Origin: Tetrapyrgos nigripes
Taxonomy: Eukaryota > Basidiomycota > Agaricomycetes > Agaricales > Campanellaceae
Assembly: GCA_013368315.1 (NCBI GenBank)
Contig: JAACJM010000301.1
Coordinates: forward strand, 30,253-94,252
DNA: 64,000 nt
Direction of reading: 5' to 3'
Both the position numbers and the translations under genes were made by a program. Within the stretch, counting starts at the first letter, position 1. Each line of letters begins with the position of its first letter. A model generated the notes under the pieces. That model did no database searches and was not told the origin of the DNA. It saw nothing but the letters and a program-made list of their open reading frames with translations. Positions 46,080 to 56,522 of the stretch are shown here, one piece after another.

Positions 46080-46087
46080 GTACACTC

Positions 46088-46354
46088 TCATGGCCTCAGA
46101 GGTACTAGTACCAGGGATAACCACGGAATTTCTTTCACTGTTGATGGGAAGGGAAGGAAGGGACGAAGAGTTGATTGAAAAAAGATGGGTAGAGTAGAAT
46201 GCAACATACTACATGTGCGAGCTCTTCTCCAAGTATTTTCATTCTGTCAGAGCACTTCAGTGAGATGATTATTAGGAAAGTTACTTGCTTTCTTTATCCT
46301 CGGAGCAAATAATCGACCTAAATAAAATCACGAATAATCCTATTAGCACACTGG
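46088..46354. other. Unassigned sequence
   Basis: I see no gene or repeat in this stretch. Confidence 0.3.
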
Positions 46355-46362
46355 CGAGACAC

Positions 46363-46749
46363 CAAGGGGGTCCGAAAAAAAAATTAATGACCGGGGGTTG
46401 GAAAAAAATTTAGTGCCTTGGTCGAGGAACCTACCTACCTTACCTTCTATATAAGGTAAGTTCACATGAGTTTACCTGCCAAATATAGTATGTGCACATG
46501 ACCTAAAGTCTCGTGCTTTGCCGGACAGTCGAAACCTTACCCGGCTCGCGCTCAGAGATACTGCGTAATTGTCATAAAACATCTGGTGAGCATATATTTA
46601 TGTGTTTAACTTCACAGCTCACCAGATTGACACCCGCCAGCATGCTTGCCAGCTCCAAATTGGTCAGTAAAAAAAAAAATTTTAAGGGCTTCGCCAGGGA
46701 ACCTACCTACCTAGCCCCGGTATGGGATTCTCCGGCCCGGACCCCCTTG
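46363..46749. mobile_element. hAT-like MITE, 387 bases, sister of 43347-43737
   Basis: Terminal repeats caagggggtccg with exact 8-base duplications cgagacac (46355-46362 and 46750-46757). Same overall length and gaacctacctacc motifs as the copy at 43347; the interior is diverged. Confidence 0.88.
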
Positions 46750-46949
46750 CGAGACACATGACAAAAAAGTTGACTCACTAGCAGGCTGGATGACAATTTC
46801 CTCAGGAGTGTTGACAAAGCTGAGTTCATCCCCACCGTCGAAGGCAACACACATCAAAGCGCATGGGCTAACGGAAATTGGTGATGTTTTTGTTAAACTA
46901 GGGTCAGGTATCAGCAAGAGACGTAGGATGAAAAGAGGACTGGGAAGGC

Positions 46950-49240
46950 TTACCAGGCCTTTGATGAAGTCTGTCACAGAAACGATGACCCACTATGACA
47001 TGTGGTGTGAGGCAATCCAACAGGTCGATGCGGAAACTCCAAGGTTGTACAGCCTCTAGAAGACAGAGCCCTACGAAATCTTCCCCATAATCTCTGAGGA
47101 ACTTCTTCTCTGCTTCTTTCTTCTCCTTGTCCATTGTGATACTTGCACCTTGGAGACGAACAAAGGAAGTGAGCGAGGTCAGAGTGGGAAATGTTAGATC
47201 GGAGTGGAAGGGATTCTACGCTGTAGAGAAAGATAGTAAGAACAAGCGTCAAAGACAGAAAGGGATCGCAGTACTTACACATCCAAGTAGCTGTCCAGCA
47301 CAAACGCATACTGCGTCGTGTTCAAGGGAAGGATGATACCATCCATAAGTCTGAGTGCCATCAATCCAAGGTGTTTAGCTACTGCAGCCTGGAAAGAGGA
47401 GGATGAGGTCAGCATTGTAAGGAAGGAACATGGAAAACAAAGCAAAAGCCCACGCACATGTCTCTTATACCCTGGATCAGCATAAAGTTCCTGCCACCTA
47501 ATGGAGTCATATATTGAGTGGTAGTGATATGGCGCATCATATGGTGTTCCGGTGAAGCCTTGGTCCATTGCAGCAATCTGAGTTGGTAAGATGAGGTCAG
47601 CGTCAGCAAGGAAGTCTGACCACAAAGTAGCGGCATACTCACTCCAATCTTCTGCAAAAACACATTATAATCACTCCCACTTCCCAGAGGGTTCACCCCA
47701 GTCTTGCCACTCTCTTCTTCAACAGTCTGTTTCGCCTTCTTAGTTTTGTATGCTTGCAAAACCTCCGCATCGACTAGAGCACTAGTGTTGTAGAAAAAGG
47801 ACTCATGGAAAGGTCCATCGTCTTGACGAGCATCCCAGAGGGTCTAAATAAATGAATAGCAGTCAAGCATGAGGATCACTGAGACAATTAGCTAGAAGGA
47901 AACAAGCAAACCTTGCCCCCATCAGCCTCGGTAGGATGAGGAACATCCCTGGCCGTCTTCATAATCAGATGAGCCAGACTGGGGCTTCCCGAGACAGACC
48001 ACCTTGATCCAGACGAGGAGACATTGACGTTGATGTAAGACACGACGTGCTCAGCAAGGAAATCAGCGAAATCTTCACCATACTCTGTCGAGCCAAGTAG
48101 GCCATGCTACCAAAAAGTACTTGTCTTTCCACTCAACTTTCCCTCAGCAGTGTAAACATCCCCGATCTCCTCCAACAGTCTCTCTGCATTAGCCCAGCTG
48201 GCAGGCAAACTTGGAATGGTAGGTGCATTCTTGGGTTCATCTGGAATCATCTCTCTCAGCATTCAGATAAGCAGGTCATCTGGGAGTTGTTGGGTCACCA
48301 GGGTACATTGACAGGTACATGACAGAACCTCTTTGGAAACTGGTGGGGTTCCTTGCCAGTCTGTGAGGGTAGGGAGTGAAGCTGTTGGCAGTAGTGACAT
48401 AGCCATCGTCTCGAGGGTCAGAGTAGATGAGGACACCAGATGCGCCGAGCTCTTGAGTGTGTTTGACCTAGAGCATATCAACCCCTTAAAAAGAGTCAAC
48501 AAGAAGAATGAAAGAGGGAACATACCTTGAGCCCTCAATAAATTGCTCTGTACCTCACAATGGTGATCTTCCCAGTAAAGTTGACACCCTGATTTGTCAA
48601 CTCCTCAAAGTCCTCAAATGTCCCATAGTTGACATATATCAACTCTCCCTCAGCCTCTCCATGCCCACTAAGACCATGCCATGCAGGAACACTATCACAG
48701 TACTCTGCTGCATCTTCATCCAACAGGTCTCTGTCTTCGACCAAGTCCAAAGAGACTTCCAACACTCCTTCATTGAGTATATCCAAACTCCTGTAGGGAT
48801 GATATGTGTCAATCCAGGCTGTAGGTTTTCTAGGGCCTAATCATGAAGCAAGGGATATCATAGCGGACCTGGAACAAGGAGTGCCTGTGTCATATATTGG
48901 AAGCTCCTCTGGAGGAAAATGCAGGGGTGCCAAAGTATCAGAGGTGCCCAGTTCACATTGGAAGACTTTGAGGATTTCCTTTGTGTCCTTGAAATCTTGG
49001 TCTGACCTGGCAACATGAGGTTTAGATGCAAACTTCTTGGCTGTAGCATGTGTGGAGGAGCCAGAAGGGATTGAAAGGAATAGGGATTTGTGTTTGGAGG
49101 TGGATAGGACTTGGGTAGTTTGTTCAGTGTGAATATGAGCATGTTGGATGCATTTGTTGATAGAGAAGAAAGAAGAAATGGTGTAGAGACTGGCTAGGAG
49201 TAGAATAGCCTTGAGATATCTGAAGTGATATCTCAGCCCC
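46950..49240 (-). pseudogene. Glutamate carboxypeptidase II / NAALADase-like (M28) pseudogene
   Basis: Read right to left: a hydrophobic anchor (YLKAILLLASLYTISSFFSI), KPHVARSDQDFKDTKEILKV, AWIDTYHPYRSLDILNEG, VPAWHGLSGHGEAEGELIYV, NFTGKITIVRYRAIY, GVLIYSDPRDDGYVTTANS and YPGDPTTP. Later come GSTEYGEDFADFLAEHVVSY, NPLGSGSDYNVFLQKIG, GTPYDAPYHYHSIYDSIRW and VAKHLGLMALRL. These match the PSMA/NAALADase family, type II membrane zinc peptidases. Breaks: TGA after MISLAS, after VRYRAIY and after PTTPR, a frameshift after LNAER, and a TAG. The segment between SGKTSTF and HGLLGSTEYG is deleted; in the family it holds the zinc ligands (HRDxWVxGxxDP). Introns remain, so it is not a processed copy. Confidence 0.8.
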
Positions 49241-49782
49241 TCGACAGGGACAGAGTGCAGGGTAGTCCTGTGTCTTTCTTATAGGGCTGTGTAACGCAGC
49301 TTTTAAGATGATGTAATCACGTTTTCGGCCCTTTTCTGCTTGCAGATCCTCACGAAAATGCCAGGAAAGTTCTCCAGGAGGCTTGTAAAGATTAACTGAG
49401 TTGATGTGAGCCCAAAAATTGGCGTAGGAAGACAAAGAGGAAGCGATTGTGACTTGGGGTCAGATTGCGAGGTCGCTGGACAATTGCTGGATTTGACCGG
49501 CAAAGCACTCTCTCCACCTGTTTTCCTGCAAGATGATTAGCTCATCATCAAAGTCGCGTTACACAGCCCTCTACTTTGGAACCAGACTACATATACGCAC
49601 ACGAAGAGTGTCAAGCGTATATCGTCAGTCTGGCTACGCGAGACTAAGTGCAGGGGGAGTTCCTTCATGGTTGAAGGAAAGTTGGAGACCACAAGGGTTT
49701 CTTATACATAGTCACAATCATCATCACCAGTGACGCCAATCTTGCTGCAGCAAACAGTCCAAATTGGAGCAACCGTTTTGTT
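49241..49782. other. Unassigned sequence
   Basis: No gene supported. Short frames here show no family features. Confidence 0.3.
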
Positions 49783-50378
49783 GTGGTTAAAGTTCGTTTA
49801 ATGTAGTCTAATTGCAAGATCTTCTCAGAGTTTTGTCTGGCCTTATTCTTTGTTCCTGCCTTGTCTTTGCCCCTCGTTCTCCTTACAAGTTCCCTCTCCC
49901 ACAAGTTTCCTTTTCCCTCAATCCTCTCTAATGAGCTTCCCCTCGATCCTGTATCGAGTTTCCCCTCTCTAAATGAGTTTCCACATTCACCTACATGTCT
50001 CATCCCCCTATTTCATATGGACAAGCATATTTAGACTTTAATCCTTCTAGTTACTCATTCAAATCTCTCGTTCACTACTGCTCCCTCGAGATTCCTTTTA
50101 CCGCTCCCTACTAGAAGGATTAAAGTATAAATATGCTTGTCCACATGAAATAGGGAGATGAAACATGTAGGTGAGAGGGGAAATTCAATACAGGATTGAG
50201 GGGAAGCTTGTTAGAGAGAGATGGAAACTCGATCGAGGATTGAGGGAAAAGGAAACTCATGGGAGAGGGAACTTGTAAGGAGAACGAGGGGTAAAGACAA
50301 GGCAGGAACAAAGAATAAGGCCAGACGAGACTCTGAGAAGATCTTGCAATTAGACTACATTAAATGAACTTTAACCAC
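49783..50378. mobile_element. Fold-back/MITE-like element, 268-base arms, 60-base loop
   Basis: Arms 49783-50050 and 50111-50378 are inverted copies (inner ends atccttctag and ctagaaggat; outer ends gtggttaaag and ctttaaccac). They differ at scattered bases. No clear target duplication or coding sequence. Confidence 0.65.
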
Positions 50379-50820
50379 GACTAATTGCTGCACCTTCAGC
50401 GTGAGTCTCTTAGTGGGTTAGAGCAAATAAGAATACTTGTTCACTACTGCTCCCTCAAGATTCCTTTTTTGTTCATATCCACTCAAACATCACTCCATTC
50501 ATATGGCCACTGCTTCTCCTTTCCACAGTAGCAACAATCCTGACAGCGCCAATGTAGAAATTATGTTATGATGTAATTCATAGTGAAGTCATAGACCACA
50601 TAATATGGAGTTGAATAATGATGTATTGTGCTTGCAGCTTACTGCAATCGCATGATGTTGTATCTACTTTTACAAGCCTTTATACTATGTACTACTGTGG
50701 CTGAGCAAATTTGTAAATAGAACAAAGTGGTGCTAAGTGGATACTACTCTGAGATCAGTCTGGAGTAATGATATAAGTAGCTATGTAAGTATGGAGTAAA
50801 GTGGAAAGTGAGTGGTGCAT
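50379..50820. other. Unassigned AT-rich sequence
   Basis: I see no gene. It may be the 5' untranslated part of the adjoining retroelement. Confidence 0.25.
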
Positions 50821-50829
50821 ATGTGGCTA

Positions 50830-52768
50830 ATTATATAGAATTCCAACAGCCAATACCAATTCTTTTCCAACTTCTAGTCTTTCTCCCTCGAACAACACAC
50901 CTCCTAACCCTACAGTTCCCAGCCCAGGCCAAAGTACAGGCAGAAATGCACCTCCAGCATCTACTCCACCTGGGAACACAGCCACAGCCCCATCCCAGAT
51001 GTATGTCCCAGGCAACATTCTCAAGACATGCTATGAAATTGTTGAACAATACCAGAAGGGAGCCATCACCAAAGCTAGGGCTCTTACAGATATTCAACTC
51101 AAGCTTCATGTTAAAGGGGTTTTCAAGAAGGGTTATGAGGATGGATATGAGGGTTTTGTGGATAATGTGGAGGAAGATGCAGCTGATAGGGGTTGAAAAA
51201 GAGCCAGGACCCAGATGAGCTGCATGATGATCGTTTTGATTCTCTTAATGATGAACTCCTTTCAAAAGAATTAACCCAGACTCTGATGTCAAATATCCTT
51301 GGTCAAGGGGCAACCTTGCTGCTTCTGTGGCTATGGACACTCTATCTCCCATCTGTTGAAAGACTCTCCAACTCCTTGCAAAGAACCTCAAAGACCTGAA
51401 GAAGGCCCTACAATCACTCCTTTCATCACCTCTGTGCCCAAACCTGCCTGAATCTGAGATCAAAGCTATCTTGCTTGGAAAGCCTGTCAACCTTAGTGTC
51501 GTACTTGCCTCGATGTGTTCAGCAAACTACACTGAAGAATGAACTGAGCCCTTGGCTGATGGGATCCAGATTCGTTTCAGGAATCAAACACCCATGAAGA
51601 TGGTTACCAATGCCAACAAGTGGAGCATTGCCTGGAACAGGGTCGCTCAAGCTTATGTTTGAGTCTTCCCTCACCTTGAACCTGATATCAGGGCTTGGGA
51701 TGAGCATACACGCCAAAAAGGGACAAATTTCCGCTCGACGGATATGTGACCGGATATGTGTACGAAAATGAGATATATTCGGAAACTAGATATAAGTAAA
51801 AAAAGATGATGTATCCGTAGACTAGATATCTGAACAGAAAGCCAATATATCTGGAAGTCTTTTGGTACATTTGACTGGTGCACAGACACATGGCATATCA
51901 AATCTATAAAAAAAAGTACAAAAAGACCTCATATTAAGGCTCCGGACATTGTTACGGATATGCATCCAAAAAGACAATAAATCCGGCTTCCAGATATGGG
52001 TACCAATAGTTCATATGTCCGTTGAACGGATATGCAGATTCTGGCATATCCGTTCAACAGACATATGAATTATTGGTACCCATATCAGGAAGCCAGACTT
52101 ATTGTCTTTCCAGACCCATGTCCATAACCATATCTGGAGCCTTGATATGAGGTCTTTTTGTACTTCTTTCAATAGCTTTGATATGCAATATTTCTGCACA
52201 TCAATCAAATGTACTAAAATGCATCCTTATATAGCAACTTTCTGTTTAGATATCTACCTTACAGATACATCATCTTTTTGTACTGAAATCCAGGTTCCAA
52301 ATATATCTTATTTCCATGCACATATCCGTTCACATATCCGTCGAGCGGAAATTTGTCCCTTTTCAGTGTGATATGCATCAGGAATTCATGTCTGTCAGGG
52401 AAATATTCCATCTCAGGATCATCAGGTATGACAAGGGTGTCTGGGCTCAGATCACGGGGTCCAGGGACCTTCGTTTCTGCGATTTCAGGCAATTTCTCGA
52501 TCTCAAGAGCTCCCACATCAATGACACTGGTTCATGCATTGAGGATACACCTTTCACTACTCCCAAAGCTACTTGGACCTCTCCCATCAAGTCTAACGTT
52601 TCTTGCAACAACTGGAATGTTGGACGTTGTACTGCAGGTCTGGGTAGCTGTTCTCATCTTCACATTTGCAATGCCTTTGAACAACCCAGTCACAGGAGTT
52701 CCAATTGCCCTCACATGCCTAACAAGGCCCCCTCTCCATCCACTACAGCTCCTACTCATTGTAAATGA
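50830..52768 (+). pseudogene. Gag-like ORF of the tyrosine-recombinase element (split by a MITE)
   Basis: N-terminal half: Pro/Ser-rich, then VPGNILKTCYEIVEQYQKGA and TKARALTDIQLKLH, a helical motif common in mushroom retroelement ORF1 proteins. It ends at TGA about 51196, with later parts (WSIAWNRVAQAYV) in another frame. After the MITE it resumes as CDMHQEFMSVREIFHLRIIR and YDKGVWAQITGSRDLRFCDF. It finishes with a CCCH-like knuckle (CNNWNVGRCTAGLGSCSHLH-IC). Removing the MITE rejoins the codons as DEHTRQCDMHQEF. It is likely a nucleocapsid-type RNA-binding protein; no longer functional. Confidence 0.5.
51716..52363. mobile_element. Near-perfect palindromic MITE, 648 bases
   Basis: The ends aaaagggacaaatttccgct and inverse pair, and pairing continues inward to a centre near 52036-52042 (ggatatgcag / attctgg / catatcc). 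The sequence is dense in GGATAT/ATATCC octamer-like motifs. The only possible target duplication is the dinucleotide ca. It splits the gag-like ORF of the surrounding retroelement. Confidence 0.75.
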
Positions 52769-52966
52769 GGCTCCCTTACTTCTCCTCTTTTCTATTTTCT
52801 TGTTTTCTTCTATCCTCTCTTTTGTTCTGAACTCTTCTGTCTCTGATTTCAACTTGATTGGCATTTTTTCTTTTACTCCACAACTTTCACAATTTTTACA
52901 ATTTTCACGATTCTCTTTGACTCTATTTCCTGTCATGTCTCTTTGCACTCCTTCTAGACCCCCTCG

Positions 52967-53380
52967 ATGGATGCTGGGGGTAATTATTCAATGATCTCTA
53001 TATCCTCCAACTCCAGGCAGCCAGCTCGTGAACCCTGGAGTTTGGAAAAGCTGATTCTTGGCTTCATGATTGATACCCCTTCTTCTGCTTCTTATGCATC
53101 CACTTTGAATTCTTATTTGACTTTTTGCAACATTCATAATTTTTCTATTGCTCCTAGTCTGGAGACCCTTAGTATGTATGCTGTTTTTATGTCTTCCCAC
53201 ATCGATCCCTGTTCCGTCAACAATTACCTATCTGGTATCACCAGCGAATTGGAGGTCCACTATCCTGAGGTGTGCCAGGCCCAGAATTCTTCTCTAGTCG
53301 CTCGACCAATGGCTGGCTGCTTGTGTTGATGGGGTTCTCCTGTCAATTGCAAGCTGCCCCTCACCCACAGACAACTGGAC
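52967..53380 (+). pseudogene. Tyrosine recombinase, N-terminal part only
   Basis: MDAGGNYSMISISSNSRQPA, then SYASTLNSYLTFCNIHNFSI, TLSMYAVFMSSHI, VNNYLSGITSELEVHYPEV and finally WGSPVNCKLPLTHRQLD. This matches the core-binding (SAM-like) domain of retroelement tyrosine recombinases. The catalytic RHRY half is missing because chromovirus C starts at 53381. A TGA at about 53328 (CGA or TGG origin unclear) also breaks it. Confidence 0.6.
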
Positions 53381-53797
53381 TGTCAAGAACGTTGTCACTT
53401 AGCAATTAACCACCCAAGTCACATGATGAACAAGATAGATTGACAAGATATAAGAGATGATATAGATATAGAGAGGTAATGAAGACGAGAGAGGAACGAG
53501 TAGCTGACTATGCTCGACACTGCACTGTACTGAGAGCAGAGTGGAGACAAAGTGAACAAACTAAAGAACTAGTTACAAGCCCCTTGGTATATATGTAAAA
53601 GAAGTGAATAGAGAATAAATGAATAAGTGAGAGTGTCCATGGAGATAGGAATTTGAGGAGATAAAAGATGTATATGTCAGATCAAGTGATGGTAACCGTA
53701 GATAAAGAAAATGATGATGGGAATATGAGGGAAATGAATAGTAGTCCGTGGAGTTAAGAAATGAATAGGAAGGTAAATACAGCAGCGATTCGTGACA
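53381..53797 (-). repeat. 3' LTR of chromovirus C
   Basis: TG...CA ends on the minus strand. Related to the LTRs of A and B (shared ends tgtcatgaatc-like and cttgggtggtt to cttgaca), clearly diverged. Confidence 0.8.
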
Positions 53798-53808
53798 CTA
53801 CCCCCTTC

Positions 53809-54334
53809 CTATGACGAGCTTACACCGGAGCTCATACACCAATTAACGCAATACCTTTTCCAATTGTTGAAGAGTTTTCGTGTTAACTCCGATTCGTCTG
53901 GCCATGTTTCAGGCTCCTGCTCTGCATCATCCCCCCATCCAGTTGGGTTGGTCACTGATCCCCAGACAGATGATCCCCAGTTTGGTTGGGTCCATCCATC
54001 ATTGTCATCTTGTTGAGCAATGTGTGCCCCCCATATAGTTGCGTCTCCCCATCTGATGTTCCCTCTGTGTTCCGCTGGAGAGACGTCTGTTGAGCTACAC
54101 ACCTAGCTCTATGTCCCTGACCCAATCTGCATCGGGTTCCCCCATCTTCCCCTCCCCATGTACACTGTTTGACCCCATTATGTTCTCCTGGGTGTCCTGT
54201 ACGGAGTCGACACCATCATCCAGAGCATTGTCTGTATGTACAATGCTGTCCGTTGGATAGTTGCCACCACTCTGGTTGGAATGACTCTGTGGTGGTTGCT
54301 GTCTGGGTGTTGGTTGCGAGGGCGGTGGTGGACA
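53809..54334 (-). pseudogene. 3' accessory ORF of chromovirus C (Cys/His- and Trp-rich)
   Basis: The first frame from ATG 54334 gives QHCTYRQCSGWWCRLRTGH, then QCTWGGEDGG and RCRLGQGHRARC. After a frameshift near 54100 the second frame gives NIRWGDATIWGAHIAQQDD, NWGSSVWGSVTNPTGWGDD and a C-terminal NWKRYCVNWC. The same layout occurs in element B at 60262-60798. I do not recognise the family. It lies between the pol end and the 3' LTR, where chromoviruses normally have nothing. Confidence 0.55.
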
Positions 54335-54343
54335 TTTGGTCTA

Positions 54344-54746
54344 TTGTCATGAATCTCTCCCTACCTATTCATTTCCTTTCTATTCCTTCTCCTTTACTAC
54401 CTATTTCCCACTCTATTTACCCTAAACATTGACTGTTTCCCATCATCATCTATAGTTACCATCTCTACAGATCTATGACTCACACTCTTATCTCCTCCGA
54501 TTCCTATCTCCACGGACATTCTCACTGTCAATCACTCCACATGATCCAATACCTTCATCTATCCATATTTAACTTATTACTCTCTCGCTCTTGACGTTTC
54601 CACATGATACCGTCTATTATTACTTACTATTTCCCATCTGTCCACATTTTACTTATATACCTGTGATCTTGTAACCTATTCCTTAGTTCGTTCACTTCGT
54701 CTCCGCTCCGTACTACTACTACGCAGTGTAGAGCCTAGTCAGCTTA

Positions 54747-54780
<34 letters not shown>

Positions 54781-54876
54781 CTGCTTCATCTCTTTTAACC
54801 AATCTATTCTCTTGTAAACCGGCTTTCTCGTATTGTGTGACTTGGGTGGTTATTGAGTGTACCAACAACCTTGACA
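54344..54876 (+). repeat. 5' LTR of chromovirus A
   Basis: 533 bases, tgtcatgaatctctcc to accttgaca, with a TC dinucleotide run at about 54751-54777. The leader after it (cttgaacgaactcctataca) matches that of B. Confidence 0.8.
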
Positions 54877-54981
54877 CTTGAACGAACTCCTATACACCCA
54901 CCTCACAACTCAACACGAACCCTTCTGTCATATTAAACCTTCCTACAGTGCCCCCAAGCCCATCAAGACTACCCTGTGTGA

Positions 54982-55487
54982 TGTCATGAATCGCCTCCTG
55001 CCTCCTTCATTTTCTCTTCATTTCCTTCTACTTCCTATTCACTTCTATTCACTTCTATTCACTTCTATTCACCTCTATTCACTGTTCTATCATCTTCCAT
55101 AAACCCATAAACACTAATTACTTCTCACCATCGTCCATCCCGATCTATGACTCACTTCTCTGCTCCCTTTATCTCCATGGACATTCTCACTTATATCCTT
55201 CTTTACTTGACTCACATTCTTATCTCCTCCAATCCCTAAGCTCCACAGACATTCTCACATATTCATTTCTCTCTTATATATATCTCAGATCTCGTAGCTA
55301 GATTCCTTAGTCTGTTCACTTCGTCTCCACTCCGCTCCTAGTACAGTGCAGTGTCGAGCATAGTCAGCTACTCGTTCCCTTCTCGTCTCTATCATTCTTT
55401 CTCTATCTCATCTCATTGTAACTCGCCGAATCTATCTTGTTCATTGTGTGACTTGGGTGGTTTTGCTAAGTGACAACATTCTTGACA
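54982..55487 (+). repeat. 5' LTR of chromovirus B
   Basis: 506 bases. It contains a ttctattcac minisatellite (about five units at 55030-55085; three in the 3' LTR) and gcagtgtcgagcatagtc, missing from the 3' LTR. Confidence 0.9.
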
Positions 55488-55601
55488 CTTGAACAGACTC
55501 TCTTACACCCACCTCACAAACAGACCCCGTACAAGAACCCTTGATAAAACACACTGGCTCTTAACTTCGAACCCCTTCTTAACAACCTACGAACCCGACC
55601 C

Positions 55602-56042
55602 CCACCGATATATCCTTTCCCTATCAAAGAATCAAAACACTTCGTAAACTACCAAGAAGAACTCGAAACAACAGTATGCGAACACGCTATCGCATTCGAC
55701 GACTGTTGGATTATACTCAACAAGAGATCATGGACCCCAGGTGAAGTGACCATCTCCGAGTACCTCCGAATAAAGATATCACCTGAAAACACTTCTCCAC
55801 GCTACGTTGCAATTGCAGATACGTGTTACCTCGTTCAACTAGGAGATACAACCCTCCCATATTGGTTCAGTCACGCCGACTATGAAGATAGCGCCATCTT
55901 CAAGTTCTGCCAAGAGGAATATCATGAATATCTCCAGACCCGAGTCCCTAGAGTAAACAACTACTATAGATCATTGCTCTCTTGGGAAGACGTCTCAGGA
56001 GAACAGTGGGATCGTTTGTTTCCGGAATCCGAAAACGAGTGA
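55602..56042 (+). CDS. Upstream ORF of chromovirus B (start not clear)
   Basis: Open frame with KESKHFVNYQEELETTVCEH and DDCWIILNKRSWTPGEVTIS, then CYLVQLGDTTLPYWFSHADY and YYRSLLSWEDVSGEQW, ending TGA at 56042. It precedes gag by about 480 bases. No ATG is visible at the start, so it may begin at a lost codon or be part of a longer original gag polyprotein. I do not recognise a domain. The related element A has only weak traces at 61300-61830. Confidence 0.45.
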   Translation, partial: PPIYPFPIKESKHFVNYQEELETTVCEHAIAFDDCWIILNKRSWTPGEVTISEYLRIKISPENTSPRYVAIADTCYLVQLGDTTLPYWFSHADYEDSAIFKFCQEEYHEYLQTRVPRVNNYYRSLLSWEDVSGEQWDRLFPESENE

Positions 56043-56522
56043 ATGAGCGGAAGCGGAATTCCTAGAACCACTAGATCACACACAGCCTCAGAAAATCCTA
56101 GCCGTACTTCCTCTCCCCACATCGTTTGTCTCAGATGACCTCACGCACACGTTCCCTGAAACCAACAAGATTGCTACTTCTCACACGAAAACTGGTGGGA
56201 GTTTTGCACAACCCATCCATGTCCCAACTGACTCTCCATAAACAACCGACCCCTTTCAATCGAAGAACAGACAATCGGTATCAAACCAGTCTTACTCTTC
56301 CAATCACTCCCATCAGAACCAACCACAGAAAACCCGGATCCTGCCACAACTCCGTCACCAACTCCTTCTCACGAACCAAACCCAAACAACGAACCTTCCC
56401 CAGAATCCCAAACCCCTCTTAACAGATCCCCAACGGACAGTACTCCTAGTGCAGTCCAAGAACCTATCTCAGTCAATCCCTCACTCCCAATCGAATTCCA
56501 CTCCATTCACGCCGCCCTCAGA

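Larger units (their letters stand above)
50821..53380 (+). mobile_element. Decayed tyrosine-recombinase (DIRS/Ngaro-like) retroelement remnant
   Basis: Order: a gag-like region with a Cys/His motif, then a recombinase-like region, with no reverse transcriptase found in between. It is interrupted by a palindromic MITE (51716-52363) and cut at 53380 by chromovirus C. Multiple stops show it is dead. Confidence 0.55.
53381..54343 (-). mobile_element. Chromovirus C (minus), 3' LTR and 3' end only
   Basis: The minus-strand polypurine tract ggaagggggtag is followed by a 417-base LTR (53797-53381, tgtcacgaat to gttcttgaca). The internal part is cut at 54343 by the 5' LTR of element A. The remaining internal sequence encodes the 3' accessory ORF. 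The expected 5-base duplication beside the LTR would be tggac (53376-53380); its partner lies outside the window. Confidence 0.8.

Noticed and set aside
54751..54777. TC run as a functional polypyrimidine site
   Set aside because: Plain dinucleotide microsatellite in the LTR of A, with no paired element.
55030..55085. CRISPR-like or regulatory repeat
   Set aside because: It is a ttctattcac minisatellite inside an LTR, without spacers, in a eukaryotic genome.
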